A stretch of 64,000 nt of DNA from Sphaerosporella brunnea (GCA_008704415.1 VXIS01000197.1:25448-89447); one strand, 5' to 3'. Counted from the stretch's first letter, positions 45,558 to 57,020 are shown. Translations and numbers: made by a program. The notes: generated by a model from the sequence alone, not told the origin.

Positions 45558-45939
45558 AGACTAGTAGATCAAGCTGTTGGGGTGGCTGATCAAATACTTA
45601 GATTATAGTACAATTACCACAAGCAAGCCCGGTTAGGTACTCAATCAATAAAAAGGATCTAATGTTTAATGAAGCATTGTTTTTTTGACTCTCATACCAG
45701 CCGCTCATCTGTAATACCTACAGATGGTTTGCTATCATATAAGGCAACTGCATTCACGGATAGAAAGGGTTCCCGTATCTTCCAAGCGAGCACGCTGGAA
45801 GAATCACAGCTCTCTTGCACAGCCCAACATGTAAAAACTCCATCACAACGATTTCCCAGTACACATGACAACAGAATTATAGACAACACGAACGTACAAA
45901 AAGAAACACGTTTTGTATTTTTGAGTTTCAAACAGGACC
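45558..45939. other. Intergenic region between small ORF and CCCH gene end
   Basis: Presumed 3' flank of the CCCH gene. No gene seen. Confidence 0.3.
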
Positions 45940-48900
45940 CTAGTTCTTTCCAGCCGAAGGCAACGGCGGGAACTCGGAATCGTCGTCCACGGTGGCAACA
46001 ACCACGGACTTCTTCTTAGCCCTGCTCTTGTTCTTCTTGGCCTTGGTTGGGGTAGTGGGGACGCCGTCGGGACTGACGAAGGGCTGGAAAGGCTCGATTG
46101 GCTCCGCACAAGGATCGTGGGCATAAGTGACCACGCAGTGCTGCTCGAACAAAGGATCGCGCTGCAGGGCGCTCAGGACCTTCTGAGCGACCGAGATCCT
46201 GAGCATGGAAACACGGACACGGTAAGTATCCCTATCGGAGCCTCCGAGGTAAGTCTTGGGGACCTTGGCGGTGGCGAGCTTCGAGCTGGGCGGCGCCGAG
46301 GTAGCAGTCTCTACGGGCAACATCTCGATCTTCTCGGTGTAGACCTCGGGGGTCCTGCGCCAGATCTGGATGGCATTGCGAACCATCTCGAGCCCTTCCT
46401 TGCCGTTGTCCTTGGAAAGAGCCCTGACCCAGGTCTCCCAGGTGCGAGGGTTGGCGTCGCGATCTCTACCCGTGGACTTGCACCGGATGTTCTTCCTGAA
46501 AGTGAGCAGAAGCACGCGGGAGCCGTTGTGGCGCGTCACCGCGTTGATCGTGTCCTCCTGCAACGCGCGCTGGTCGCGCTCGCGGATGAACACAGGCACG
46601 CGCTTTCCCTGGAGGGTGACGTGAGCGACGGGCGTTCCCATCGGCTGGAACCGGTTGCGGCGATCGGTGAGCAGCGGCTTTCCGTGCTGCTTGTGGTCGA
46701 GGTTGTTCAGGTGCTCGACGCAGCGCATCGCCGCCACCTCGGCGAAAAAGGTGACGTATCCGAACCAGGCTGCGGGCTCCAGCGACGACCGGCCCTTGGA
46801 CTGCGAGAACTGGTGTAGGTCCGGCGAGAGCCCGGACACGTAGACGTCGTCGACCAGGCCGCCGCGCATGTGCGACAAGAGCTCTTCGTAGGTAGTGCCG
46901 TTCGGGACCTCGGAGAGGTACAGCTTGCGCTTGCCGTCGATCTTGATCCCGGCGGGGACGAGGGAGCGGACTGGCGACGCGACTGCGGCGCCGGCATCGG
47001 GGGTGTTGGGGTTGGCGGGCGAGGACACCACGGTTGCCCAGGAAGCGGGCTTCGCCGGAGTGGCCGGCGTCGGCGACTTGGAGCGACTGGCCTTGCGGTG
47101 CGACACGGTGGTCCAGGACTCGCCCGGAGCGGCAGGCGGAGCGAGCTGGCTGGACGTGTCAGTCTGCGGGGTGGCGGGGGGTTGCTGCATTGCGTTGCTG
47201 TCGCTGTCACTGTCGGTGGTGCTGAGAGAGGAAGAGGGGGTTGTGGGCTCTCGCGGGGAAGACATGGTTTCCGCAGTGGCCGTGACGTCCGGCGACGGCG
47301 GCGCCTCAACCGGCTTCTTTGTCTTCAGACGCTGCGGCGTGGCGGGCTGGACGACGGCGGCCCACGACTGGCCAGGAACAACCGCGGCAGATGCGCGCTT
47401 CGCCTGCTCGGCCTCAACATCTTCGTCCTTCCGAGCCTCAACGGCCACAGCCGCAGACCGCGGCGCAGGCACGACATAATCCGGGATCGGGCCCTCCTCG
47501 TCGTCCGAATCCGCCCAATCCACACGGCGCAGCTCGGGGGCGATAGGCACGACGTGCTCGGGTTCCTCGCTGCCCGATCGACTGCCCTCGTCCTCGCCGC
47601 GTCTGCTAACCTCCCCGTCAGGCGCGTTCAGACTCTCAACCGCCTGGACGCTCTGAGCACTCTGACTGCGAGTCTCGACCTCGGGGATACTCTCAGCGCT
47701 CTCGCTGCGAACCTCGGCCTCGTGGACACTCTTAACGCTCTCGCCGCGAACCTCGGCCTCGGGGACGCTCTCCACGCTCTCGCTGCGAACCTCGTCGATC
47801 TGGTCAGGCGGGATGTAGAAAGGATCGTCCTCTGGTTTGTAGATCCTGATCCTCGGAACATCTGGGTTGTTGGGATCAACCTCGTACGGATCCAGAGTCG
47901 TTCCCTGCCAATCGTACTTGGGGGTGGTCCGCGGAGGCACCACGCCGAATGGGCCAGGCGTGAAAGGGCTCGCCGCAGGGTTGAAATGAGCCGTGCCCTT
48001 GTCCATATAGGTCGCCGCGGGCGTGAGGGGTGGATCGGACTGGCCTTGGTCCTGGCTGTATTCCTGGGGAGGATGATGGGGCTGTTTACCAGGAGTGCGC
48101 GGAGTCGGGCTTTGAGGGTACTGCTGCTCGGGGATATACGGAGCTGGTCCCTGAGGGTACTGCTGCTCAGGCACGTAGGGAGCTGGTCCCTGAGAGTACT
48201 GCTGCTCAGGGGCGTATGGAGCTGGTCCCTGAGGGTGCTGCTGCTCAGGAAAGTACGGAGCTGAGCCCTGCGAGTACTGCTGTTCAGGGACGTATGGAGC
48301 TGGTCCTCGAGAGTACTGCTGCTCTGGCACGTACGGAGGTGGCCCTCGAGAGTATTGCTGCTGCTCAGCGAAGTACGGTGCTGGTCTCTGAGAGTACTGC
48401 TGCTGCTCACGGAAGTATGGAGGTGGGCCTCGAGAGTACTGCTGCTCAGGGATATACGGAGCTGGTCCACGAGAGTACTGGTGCTCAGGGATATACGGAG
48501 CTGGTCCCGGCGAGTATTGCTGCTCCGGGGCGTATGGAGCTGGCCCATGAGGGTGCTGCTGCTCAGGCAAGTACGGCGCTGGTCCCTGAGAGTACTGCTG
48601 CTGCTCACGGAAGTATGGCGCTGGGCCTCGAGCGTACTGCTGCTGCTCTACGAAGTACGGAGCTGGTCCTTGAGAGTGATGCTGCTGAGGGACATACGGA
48701 GCTGGTGCCTGGGTGTACTGGGGCTCCTGGTAGTACGGAGCTGGGCCCTGAGAGTACTGCTGGTGCCCATGGAAGTACGGAGCTGGGCCTCGAGCATAGT
48801 GCTGCTGCTCAGAGAAGTACGGAGCTGGTCCTCGAGAGTACTCCTCCTGCTCAGGGGCGTATTGAGCCTGCTTCTGCGGAATATATTGACCCTCCTGTTG

Positions 48901-49440
48901 ATAAACTGGCCACGTTTGCTGATAGGTCTGTTGCTGCGGTTCAAAGGCCGGCGCATCGGGACGCAAGGCCTGGACCATTGGCTTAAATTCCGGCGCGTCA
49001 CCACGCAAAACCGGCACCTTGTTTTCCTCCTCGACAGTATAAGAACGGAATCCAGCGCCTGGATTGAACCGGTCAGCTGAGCGGTGATCACGCCAGCCAC
49101 CCTTTTGAATCCTCTTGCCAGTCGACTGGGACTCGGGGGTCTTCGAGATTCCGCGGTTGACGGGACTCCAGGTCCTGCCACGATCGCCAAACGGAGGAGT
49201 CGGGGTCGTCGGCAGGGAAGACGCACGCTGTCCAGACACGTGCTGGAACTTGCAGTTGGGGCGCGCACACGGGAAGAAGCGGCAGCGGGCACTGAAAGTG
49301 CGCGGATCGCTGTGGACCAGCGGAAACGGCTTGAACTTGCGCTTCGAGTTGCGGTTCTTGGGAATGGGCTCCTCGGGAATAGGTGAGGCAGGCTTCTGGA
49401 CAGGGACGTCCTGCTCCTCCGACTGAGGCTGGTGCTCCAT
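45940..49440 (-). CDS. Large CCCH zinc-finger protein with Gly-Pro-Ala-Pro-Tyr repeats and RRM-like region
   Basis: This is a single uninterrupted frame of 1166 residues from ATG 49440 (MEHQPQSEEQDVP). In order: a basic segment; a CCCH finger C53-x4-C58-x4-C63-x3-H67 (CRFFPCARPNCKFQH), closest in spacing to Nab2-type poly(A)-binding fingers; a Gln/Tyr/Pro-rich domain of about 19 tandem 13-residue repeats (QQYSRGPAPYFPE-like, residues about 195-450); a Ser/Glu-rich linker with a second short repeat (EVRSESVESVPEA-like, about 540-600); and an RRM-like region (RKLYLSEVPNGTTYEELL to WFGYVTFFAEVAAMRCVEHL, about 825-920). The last 250 residues are mixed and end in a Lys-rich tail. An RNA-binding role is likely and the repeat domain suggests condensate-type self-association. 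Both are inference; I know no named orthologue. Confidence 0.85.
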   Translation of the reverse strand: MEHQPQSEEQDVPVQKPASPIPEEPIPKNRNSKRKFKPFPLVHSDPRTFSARCRFFPCARPNCKFQHVSGQRASSLPTTPTPPFGDRGRTWSPVNRGISKTPESQSTGKRIQKGGWRDHRSADRFNPGAGFRSYTVEEENKVPVLRGDAPEFKPMVQALRPDAPAFEPQQQTYQQTWPVYQQEGQYIPQKQAQYAPEQEEYSRGPAPYFSEQQHYARGPAPYFHGHQQYSQGPAPYYQEPQYTQAPAPYVPQQHHSQGPAPYFVEQQQYARGPAPYFREQQQYSQGPAPYLPEQQHPHGPAPYAPEQQYSPGPAPYIPEHQYSRGPAPYIPEQQYSRGPPPYFREQQQYSQRPAPYFAEQQQYSRGPPPYVPEQQYSRGPAPYVPEQQYSQGSAPYFPEQQHPQGPAPYAPEQQYSQGPAPYVPEQQYPQGPAPYIPEQQYPQSPTPRTPGKQPHHPPQEYSQDQGQSDPPLTPAATYMDKGTAHFNPAASPFTPGPFGVVPPRTTPKYDWQGTTLDPYEVDPNNPDVPRIRIYKPEDDPFYIPPDQIDEVRSESVESVPEAEVRGESVKSVHEAEVRSESAESIPEVETRSQSAQSVQAVESLNAPDGEVSRRGEDEGSRSGSEEPEHVVPIAPELRRVDWADSDDEEGPIPDYVVPAPRSAAVAVEARKDEDVEAEQAKRASAAVVPGQSWAAVVQPATPQRLKTKKPVEAPPSPDVTATAETMSSPREPTTPSSSLSTTDSDSDSNAMQQPPATPQTDTSSQLAPPAAPGESWTTVSHRKASRSKSPTPATPAKPASWATVVSSPANPNTPDAGAAVASPVRSLVPAGIKIDGKRKLYLSEVPNGTTYEELLSHMRGGLVDDVYVSGLSPDLHQFSQSKGRSSLEPAAWFGYVTFFAEVAAMRCVEHLNNLDHKQHGKPLLTDRRNRFQPMGTPVAHVTLQGKRVPVFIRERDQRALQEDTINAVTRHNGSRVLLLTFRKNIRCKSTGRDRDANPRTWETWVRALSKDNGKEGLEMVRNAIQIWRRTPEVYTEKIEMLPVETATSAPPSSKLATAKVPKTYLGGSDRDTYRVRVSMLRISVAQKVLSALQRDPLFEQHCVVTYAHDPCAEPIEPFQPFVSPDGVPTTPTKAKKNKSRAKKKSVVVATVDDDSEFPPLPSAGKN
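48090..48855 (-). repeat. In-frame minisatellite coding the GPAPY repeats
   Basis: Roughly 19 units of 39-42 bp encode (R/Q)GPAPY plus a variable (V/F/I)PEQQ(Y/H) linker. Units differ mostly at the residue before Gly and after Tyr. All indels keep the frame, so the array is under coding constraint. Confidence 0.9.
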
Positions 49441-50790
49441 CGGGAAGAGCTGATTGTTTGAACGATCGATAACTAACTGAAAAGATTGGTGAGGACGCGC
49501 GATTCAAACAGGGGAATAACGAGATGAGGTGAAGTCGGTGTAGTGGGTTATGAGGAGAGGTTGTGGGGGAGTCGGGGCGGCGTGGGAGCGTTAAGTAGGC
49601 GCGCGCTGGGTGTGCGTGGGTGAGGGTTTAAAAAAAAATTCAATTGTATTGCCCACAAAAAGCTTCCACGAGTGATCGACAACAGACCTGCTTCGACCTG
49701 GCATAGATATGCTTCCCCCCCACCCCGCATTTCAACCCTCCAGAAGCGCCAGCCCTTGCTTTGTGCCAATCGTTCTGGAGTCTCCCGGTGTTTCCAGTCA
49801 GGCGACGACAGAGCTGACAACTTTCAGCATCACCCGGTTTCACTCTATCCTGCATGTGTCCTCACTCCTGCCCGCGTTATTTGGCGTGGTGGCTTAGTTT
49901 TAGTTTTGTTTTTAGGGGATGGTACACGAATCAGAGTACTACTTTCCCGACCGATTGCGAACTCCCACTGTCAACATCGATTGAGCGTTGAACCGTGGGA
50001 TTAGTCAAAATCCAAGTCGATACAGCACACCAAAAGTGTGCTCAGGTGTCATTCAGAGTGGTTGAGTGAGACTTTATGTAGTTGGCTTATCCACTTCCAT
50101 GGGGACGAATCGATTTCTTCCCTTGGACAAGCTCTTCATGGCCTATCCGGTGGCAGCCATCTTCGGAAATCTGACCTCAGGTTTTACTCAACGCACCATG
50201 TTTCCAGTTTTCAGGATGCCACAGTTAGATTCGACCCTCACTGCCGTTTCAACTGTGCGGCATCGTTTTACACCTGCGGTAATCAAGACAAGAACCTCTC
50301 TATTCAATACCCCCCCCCTCCCGGATAGTTGCACACAGCATGGATCCTTAGGCCCCGTTTGGGTAGGCCAACTGTTCGAGCGACCGTTGTGACGAACGTT
50401 TCCTGGCACTCAACTGCGGCACCCACACGTTAGTGAGTGACCAAGCAGACGAAGCTTTGGACTGTCCTCTTTTTCGAGTGCAATTTTGGTTTTCGACTTG
50501 GCCAAGGAGGCAGCTGACACACGGTATCACGAATGAGCAAAACCCCGAGTGAGAGAGATGGCGGAAATGGAAATGTTTAAGCAGCCGATCAGTCCCAACG
50601 GCTGTTTCTCCTGGCTGCTCAGAAACCTCACGTTCTGCAGCCAGAAAGAAAAACTATTTTGTGCTAGAATTTGCAAAGCAAGCCACCCCCCCCCCCCCGG
50701 CAACCCCTAAACACTGACTGACACCTAGCAAACACGACCCGTCCAGCGAACCATATCCTCGATCCTCGAAAAACGAATGCAATGCCTCAA
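49441..50790. other. Upstream region of the CCCH gene and spacer
   Basis: No gene is supported. A C run lies at about 50685-50698. Confidence 0.35.
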
Positions 50791-50949
50791 TCACGGATCC
50801 CCAAACCTGTTCACCCAAGCAAGAAATTCACAATCCACACAAAACCGGTGCCCACATGGGCACTTGTTCTTGCTGCCTTTTTCAGTGATGCGTCTCAGGT
50901 TGCAATGGTGGCAGATCCATGAGAAGTATTCAGACTTGGGAGCAGGCAT
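50791..50949 (-). CDS. 52-residue zinc-ribbon-like protein
   Basis: A very small complete frame from ATG 50949 to TGA 50791. The protein opens MPAPKSEYFSW and contains ICHHCNLRR, then KCPCGHRFCVDCE. That gives paired ligands C-x2-C, C-x-C-x2-H and C-x2-C, enough for one or two zinc ions in a compact RING- or zinc-ribbon-like fold. The ATG follows a CAA-rich leader (the GTT repeat on the plus strand at about 50966-50987), and TATATA sits about 75 bp upstream at 51021. The combination of TATA, leader and dense Cys/His pattern makes a real gene likely despite its size. Small W-x-C-x2-C/CPCGH proteins occur in filamentous ascomycetes; their function is unknown to me. Confidence 0.7.
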   Translation of the reverse strand: MPAPKSEYFSWICHHCNLRRITEKGSKNKCPCGHRFCVDCEFLAWVNRFGDP

Positions 50950-51020
50950 ATTGTCGGAATGGTGGTTGCTGTTGTTGTTGTTGTTGTATGAAGAAGGGGC
51001 ACACTGAAGAGGCCGCCCCT

Positions 51021-51027
51021 TATATAT
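51021..51027 (-). promoter_or_regulatory. TATA box of the 52-residue zinc protein
   Basis: On the minus strand GGATATATAAGG lies about 75 bp ahead of the start at 50949, a normal position for a fungal TATA element. Confidence 0.55.
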
Positions 51028-51203
51028 CCGTCGAGGGAGGGGGGATTTCTATGTGGCATTCTAAGATGATTTGAATTTACGCAATTAAAAGCCATCTAAA
51101 ATTCAAAGCGGTATCAGCTTTACCTCAATAGGGATAACCAACTCCCTCCGATTTACTCGACAACATCTATCTACAGTTCCTCCACCTTCACAACAGAACA
51201 GGC

Positions 51204-51560
51204 ATGGTGCAGTGTTCCTCCAGCTCAAAGCGTCAGAGCAGCGCATGGGGCAATTGTCACCTCCAAGCACAGTGCAGTTTTAAAAAACCGCAAAACACCG
51301 CCGCGTTCACAGCATCCAACCATCCACCCCACTACCAGAACCTCAAACGCGACAACCCAAAACCGGAAGCCAGTGCCCCAAAGTCTGTGCTAGTATCCTC
51401 ACCCCATCCCACCTGCCTCGCCGAAATCCGACTCCGCGTGTCTATATCGCAGAACACTGCCTCCAGCTGCAGACGTTTCGCGGTAGTCGCTGTCGCAGCA
51501 GTAATTGAATTGGCTGGTTTGAATGGATGGATCGCCCGGCTTTGTCAACTGCAGGTGTGA
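51204..51560 (+). CDS. Hypothetical protein, 118 residues, weak call
   Basis: This frame starts in a plausible leader (CCACCTTCACAACAGAACAGGC before the ATG). The product is Ser/Asn/Pro-rich with no domain and a hydrophobic stretch (FAVVAVAAVIELAGL) near the end. It would be divergent from the zinc protein. It may be chance. Confidence 0.25.
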   Translation: MVQCSSSSKRQSSAWGNCHLQAQCSFKKPQNTAAFTASNHPPHYQNLKRDNPKPEASAPKSVLVSSPHPTCLAEIRLRVSISQNTASSCRRFAVVAVAAVIELAGLNGWIARLCQLQV

Positions 51561-52388
51561 AGGTGGACCCTGAAGGTGCTTGTGTCCAGCCGGACAAGCA
51601 GTTGTCCTAGTTATAGCGAGCGAGTTGAAACACTCAAAGGGGAAAAGTAATAGATGACTAATAATGCCGTATCGAGTAAGAAGTACTTACACTGGAGAGG
51701 TTGGATAGTGGACCGGTCATTTTTGTGAGGGCGCCTGCATACCGCATTAAACGTGATCCCTGTCACCCCACCAAATGTTTCTCTCGTCAACTTGGAATGG
51801 AGCGTAACTCATTAGGATAAAGTGTATAGCTTTGCTGTAGATATATACGGATCCAAAATGTCTATTTCTCTCATCCGGCGAATCAAACAACGTTGGCAAT
51901 GCCTTGAGGTGCTCGTTGTGACAAAATGGCCCGGAAAAATTGTTTTCTGCAAAAAAAAAGCTATCTAATTTACAACATAAGTATCTTTGACCAGTAAAAA
52001 AAACAAAAAACGGCAATCGGCATGTGTGGCTGTCGAGAAGGCGCACTTCCTGACTCGAAAACCAGACATCAGAAACTCCAACACTGCACTGACAACCGTG
52101 TCTGCCAGGACTTCTCATTGCGGGCCCAAATGGGCAGGCCCCGCACTGTGGCTTTACACTTGAGGTATGTTGAGAAGCTCTCCTCGACGATCTTTTCGTT
52201 CGGGATGGCACCCAGACTGCTGAGGGTAGTGGCGGAGACGCGACGGGGATGGTACTAAGAGAGCTCACGCGGTCGGGTGTAGGGTAGTAGACGATGCATC
52301 TCAGAGACATTCTTTTTCACGGGTACCGAGCGAATTTCGAAAAAACGAAAAGAAAACCACGGGGTACGCTGCATAATAGTCGAAATTT
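51561..52388. other. Spacer with an unrecognised minus-strand frame
   Basis: A 187-codon minus-strand frame (52310-51747) is open but unusually rich in Cys, Phe and Ser. A different frame of the same stretch (for example IVEESFSTYLKCS near 52180) looks more coding but has stops. Probably a decayed gene. Confidence 0.3.
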
Positions 52389-53353
52389 TCAGATGAATGC
52401 CTTGTGGTCATCTTCGGGCTGTTGGCTGGTATCAGCAACTTCGTGGTCCGTTGTCTCCTCAGGTCCCTTGTCCTGCTCCGCAGCCTTCTTCGCCCGACGC
52501 TTCCCCATCAGCTCCTGAATGTTCGGCAAAGACAAACGATGACCGCCAGCGCGAGGGCTACTATTTCTGCCAACACCAGTCGGCGAAACTTTGCTCTGAC
52601 GATCGTTTGCAGTGCCCGTGTTTTTGCCTTCCGGACTATTCCCCAATCGGCGAACGAAGCTCAAGTACTTGCCAGGACTAGGCGGGGATCCGGCAGCGTC
52701 GTGCTTCTCCAACTCCAAACCATGCCGACTTCCCGATAGCTTCCCATGCGCGAGCGCGCGTCTCCAAGGGCTACGCCTGGGCATGGGCGGGCTGTCGTTG
52801 CGGGTTCCTTTCTTGGGGGTAACAACGGTGTTGGCCGCAACCTGCTCATTCCGCTTCACAACCTCGTCACTCTGATTCGCAGCAACCGCCCGGATCGTAC
52901 GCATCTTCCTCGCATCCTCCTGCCTCCACTGATGGAGGTAGCTCTGATGCACGGCGTTCGGCTGGCCGAAACCACCACCGTTCGCGCGGCGCAGGGCAAT
53001 TTTCTCTTTCAGGTACTGCGCAATCGGTGTATGACGGAACTGGTTCTTCAACGGTGAGGAGACAGGCGGGGTTCGAAAAACGGTGGGCTCGTCGTCGTCT
53101 TCGGGTGCTTCATAAAGGATCGGGAGAGCATCGACCCGCCCTGAATTTAGGTAGCAGGGTGGTTGACGGTAGGTGGAGAAGAAGGCTTCGTAAGATTCAT
53201 CTTTGCTCTCCGCGGAGTCGTCGGACTCGAAACCGGTACATAACGGAGACCTTCAATGAATAATTTTGTCAGTAGGTGATAATGAGCGCAGCGAAAGAGA
53301 GCGTACTTCTGACCAATCGACAATGGTCGCCGCGGAGGTGCGGATAACGACAT
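52389..53353 (-). CDS. Two-exon basic, disordered protein, 302 residues
   Basis: Exon 1 is 53353-53307, the intron 53306-53251 (56 nt: GTACGC donor, CTACTGAC branch region, TTGAAG acceptor) and exon 2 is 53250-52389. They sum to 909 nt. The start at 53353 (MSLSAPPRRPLSIGQK) was chosen because only this frame joins exon 2 without a shift. The protein has an acidic patch after the junction (GFESDDSAESKDESYEAFF), a more conserved-looking middle (RHTPIAQYLKEKIALRRANG), then a long Ser/Pro/Arg-rich basic part and a final motif LSLPNIQELMGKRRAKKAAE. No domain is recognised. It may be a nuclear or cytoskeleton-associated scaffold, judging only from composition. Confidence 0.65.
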
Positions 53354-56300
53354 TCTTGGCGGGTGGTGGAAGGGATGTGCGGGCGCCGCTGGTGTTTGTG
53401 AGGTGAACAATAGCAGTCGTTGTGTTCATGTGGGCCATTGGTCGCCGCCCATGTTTACTGCGTGGCTTGGCGCAGGCTCGCTGGGTGATTCCTTAATGCA
53501 GCAACATGATGCTGAGTCGGAGCCTTTCAAAATACATGCAGCTATACAGGTGTTGTTAGGTGTCGTTATCTTCGTCCAATCTACAGCAAGCGTGTGTTTC
53601 ATGCCTGCCCATTTCGAACTCTGGTTGAATCGAAATGCCATTGCTTTGGTTTTCGCTTCACCTGCAATAGTTTACCATGTGTTATGTGATGCTACCAGCC
53701 CCCGATCTTGACTGCAATACATCATTTTCCGCCCGCCGCCGCCGCAAACCCAACAGACACGATGAAAGGTCCATTATCCCAGTATAATCTCAGAACAATT
53801 GGATCAGCCAGCGCGATCACCAACACTACCTAGCTTGGCCCTCGCGGTGGTGGCGTTCAATAACACAATTCACCACATGACCAACCTGCTGTGAGTGGAT
53901 TATCGATATTCGGCACTGTTGGTTTTTGCGGCTATGGTATCAGCCAGAAAAAAAGCGCTTAGGGAGGCGGGCCGAACTATTCATTTCGAGGAATAGTTTA
54001 AGAATGCGACAACGGTGGTACATGCAAGCGGGTAACCAGTGGAGCCGGGGCTTGGCGCGAGGCAAGCGGGCCACATCTTTCGACCCGTGGATTCTGGAAA
54101 ACAAAAACGTAGATTAAGGCCACCTGCAGGCGATGTGTAACGCGGAAGCGTGATCAGACAGTGTGTACGACCATGTGGAGAGCGGAGTGCAGTCTGCTGC
54201 GCAATGAGGGCTACATTGCCAGAAGGCGTTTATTCAACTTTCATAATGCTGGTAGGTCGTTGTGGGTTTCCAGCTGTAGGCCATGAGATAAATCATACGG
54301 CCGCACTCTTGAAATTAGCTGTCGCGACTCCCTTTTTCTTGGCTGCGGGCGATCAAACGAATCATACCTAGCCATATACATGACCGCGTGTTTTGACTTT
54401 TACTGGTCACATTCTTTGAGCTGATGGGTTCTCGTCTGCCCGCGCTTCCAGCAAGAACACACACATTACACAATGCCACCTGTGCGGCGGGGTTCCCGCG
54501 CCTCTTTCCTCGCACCCGCTTCTCCTCCACCAGCAACTCATAGTCCACTTCTCCTGCCCTAGCCGCCAGCACTCCTTCAGGACCTCCCCCAACAACCCGC
54601 ACTCTCCTTCCACTTCTCCCCCAGTAACCCTTAGCGTCACCACCGCTTCTCCACCTCCAGCCACCGGCTTTACCTACGTTCCCAAGAATAATATGCGCCT
54701 GCCACCAATGCCCTCGAACGTGCCGGCGACTTCCTATGCCTATACCAACTACGCCCCTGGTTCCAGTGCCACTGTGGCAGGACCTATTTTATTGCCGAAA
54801 ATTCGGCCATGGGGGCTGCTCGAGGCATGCCTCGCCAGTACAGTGATCAGGATGGGAGATCATCCGGGGGCGGTGCTCACCCAGTGGCTGCCGATGCTAG
54901 AAGAGCCTAAACATAGGCGGCAAACGGTGTAGGATGTTTCTCTTTTTGTTTTCCTTTTTTCGGCCAATCAATGCGTGGTCGTTGGTCTCGATTTTTTCAA
55001 TGTACTGTTATAAACAATAGGGTTTTTACTCATTTTATTCTTTTTCACGTTGCTTAAATGAGCTCAGCATCCGTTTGCTGCCGTCGCCTCTTCCAACACA
55101 GCGCGGGAATTCAACAACCCTTCCGTTCATGGGTGCTGGATTGCGGGGCAGGGTGAGGTCAATCCTGGCTGGCTGTTGTTCGAATCCATGTAAAATGCCG
55201 GTAAATATTAGTTTGCAATGTGCCATGGCGGGTCGGCATAAGATTGGGTAGAGAGAAGAGAGTGGAGTAGGTCTTAAGGTGGTGTTTCAAGGCTGGTTTC
55301 CTCGGTCAATGGATTCATATTCCATGTTGAGTTTCAGAGCATGCGTAATTGGGCCTCTTTCTGGCCGAATGCACCGATCCTTAGCTTCCATTGTCCCAAA
55401 AGGTGGCGTTATCGCAATTCTTCTCGCTCTCAGCGCTTTGCCCGTGGTTTTAAATAGGATTCACCAAGAACAGGCTTATGTGCTGGCACTGGTTCAGCAA
55501 TGAATAAACCCTGTGAACAGCACCCGCGCGAAAATGCAACCCTCGCCCACTATTTGAGGTTCTCAGCAATCCAAGGAAATTGTCAATCAAACCCAGCAAA
55601 GCTGTTTGTTTAACTGTCCGACTCCTCTGATCAGTCGGTGCAGTCTCTACAACAGGTCTACAGCCAACTCCTGAGAGATCGCTACATTTTGCGATCATGT
55701 TCTGTCACTCTGTGTTAACTTAATCTGGAAACTAGGGATGACCGCCGTTCTTATGAGCCGTCACTCACGAATCACGCTCTCCTGTTTCTCGTTTATCCTT
55801 CTTCCTACGTGCACTTTATCAATTCCTGATGTTATTTCTCTCAATAGAGTGCTATTCAGTGACTCCACACTCTCTCCTCATATCCCTATGATGTTGAAGA
55901 ACTTGTACGTCCCGTTCGACTATTCGGCCACACGAATACGTGATTGCTCAACGATCCTCCAGATCAGGCGTTTGAACTCCTACTCTTGCCAGTACAGACA
56001 TCTATTCCGTAGAATTGTGGCCATACCGCTGAAGAACCCGAGTCGCTGACCCCACAGTCACCTCTTGCAAATCCCGAGTGAATGGTGAACCCAGCAGCGG
56101 AGAAAGCCCTCCTCTTTGACCCAGTTCCTACGCGCACTCCACTAAGTTTCCCGGTCGCCTGCTGGAACCGCAGATGCTATGGCTGAAGAGAATCACGACA
56201 TAGAGGGGAATACTGAACGCATGGATTGACGACGATACGCTCAGGATCCGTAATTTTGACGGTAACACAGAAGCTTGTGTGATTCGTTCTATTCAGCACT

Positions 56301-57020
56301 CTCTCCACGTGGTCGCCCACACGTCACAGCAAGCGATCATTTTGGGCTCAGAGCCAACGTCCTCCGCGGCTGGGACGCTCGCGCCCCGACGGTTGCATTG
56401 GTGTCTTCGCTGGGTCACCGTTCCCCTCGGACTTTCTCATCGCCAGGTGCTCAGCAAGTTAAGTTGCCGTAACCTGCAGCGCATTAAAGACATCCAGACA
56501 TATGTCGACCCAGAGCACAAAACCGCCTCAGTTATTTCGGTAAATTCAAAGGTATAGCCAGGGCGACTAAGCTCTTCTAGTACTTGTGAGAGTGTAAGCA
56601 CGAAGACCGCCTTTCGCAACTCGAATAAAGGATTAGAATTCTGCAACGTATAGCCACACGCAATCATTGCACCAGAGAATCGAGCAGCTCTTTGGGAACG
56701 CCCAAATACTCCATGCTTTGCCCCCCACCACCAGATAGGTCAATTGTGTTGACGAAGCGCATAGTCACGTCGGTTTCTTGGATAGCGTCGCTCAGCCGCG
56801 CAGCCATTATAGCGTTGAATATTGAGCTGTTTTACGTGATGAACCAACGGTGATGTTTTTGTTTCGAGTGCAAGTGAAATCACATGGCAACTACCTGAGG
56901 TACGCCTCTTTTCTCTACGACCCAGGCCATAGTCGAACTGAAGGCGCGTCCTTCGCCAATTGGGTCTTCAAATGTTCTTATTTAACCCTACACAGCGTGT
57001 TCGCGATTGAGCGGTGATGA
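53354..57020. other. Long spacer with one coding-like stretch
   Basis: A plus-strand frame at 54423-54932 is open for 170 codons and contains TQCHLCGG, then a Pro/Ser/Thr-rich region and TSYAYTNYAPGSSATVAGP, but its first ATG is at 54693. It may be a last exon with an unseen upstream part. Elsewhere no gene is supported. Confidence 0.3.

Noticed and set aside
48090..48855. Regular array resembling a CRISPR at first glance
   Set aside because: Units are 39-42 bp, keep a protein reading frame throughout and have no unique spacers.
46870..48986. Long plus-strand open frames (up to 464 codons) opposite the CCCH gene
   Set aside because: They are antisense shadows of the repetitive, GC-rich coding array; composition follows the repeat and no start or promoter supports them.
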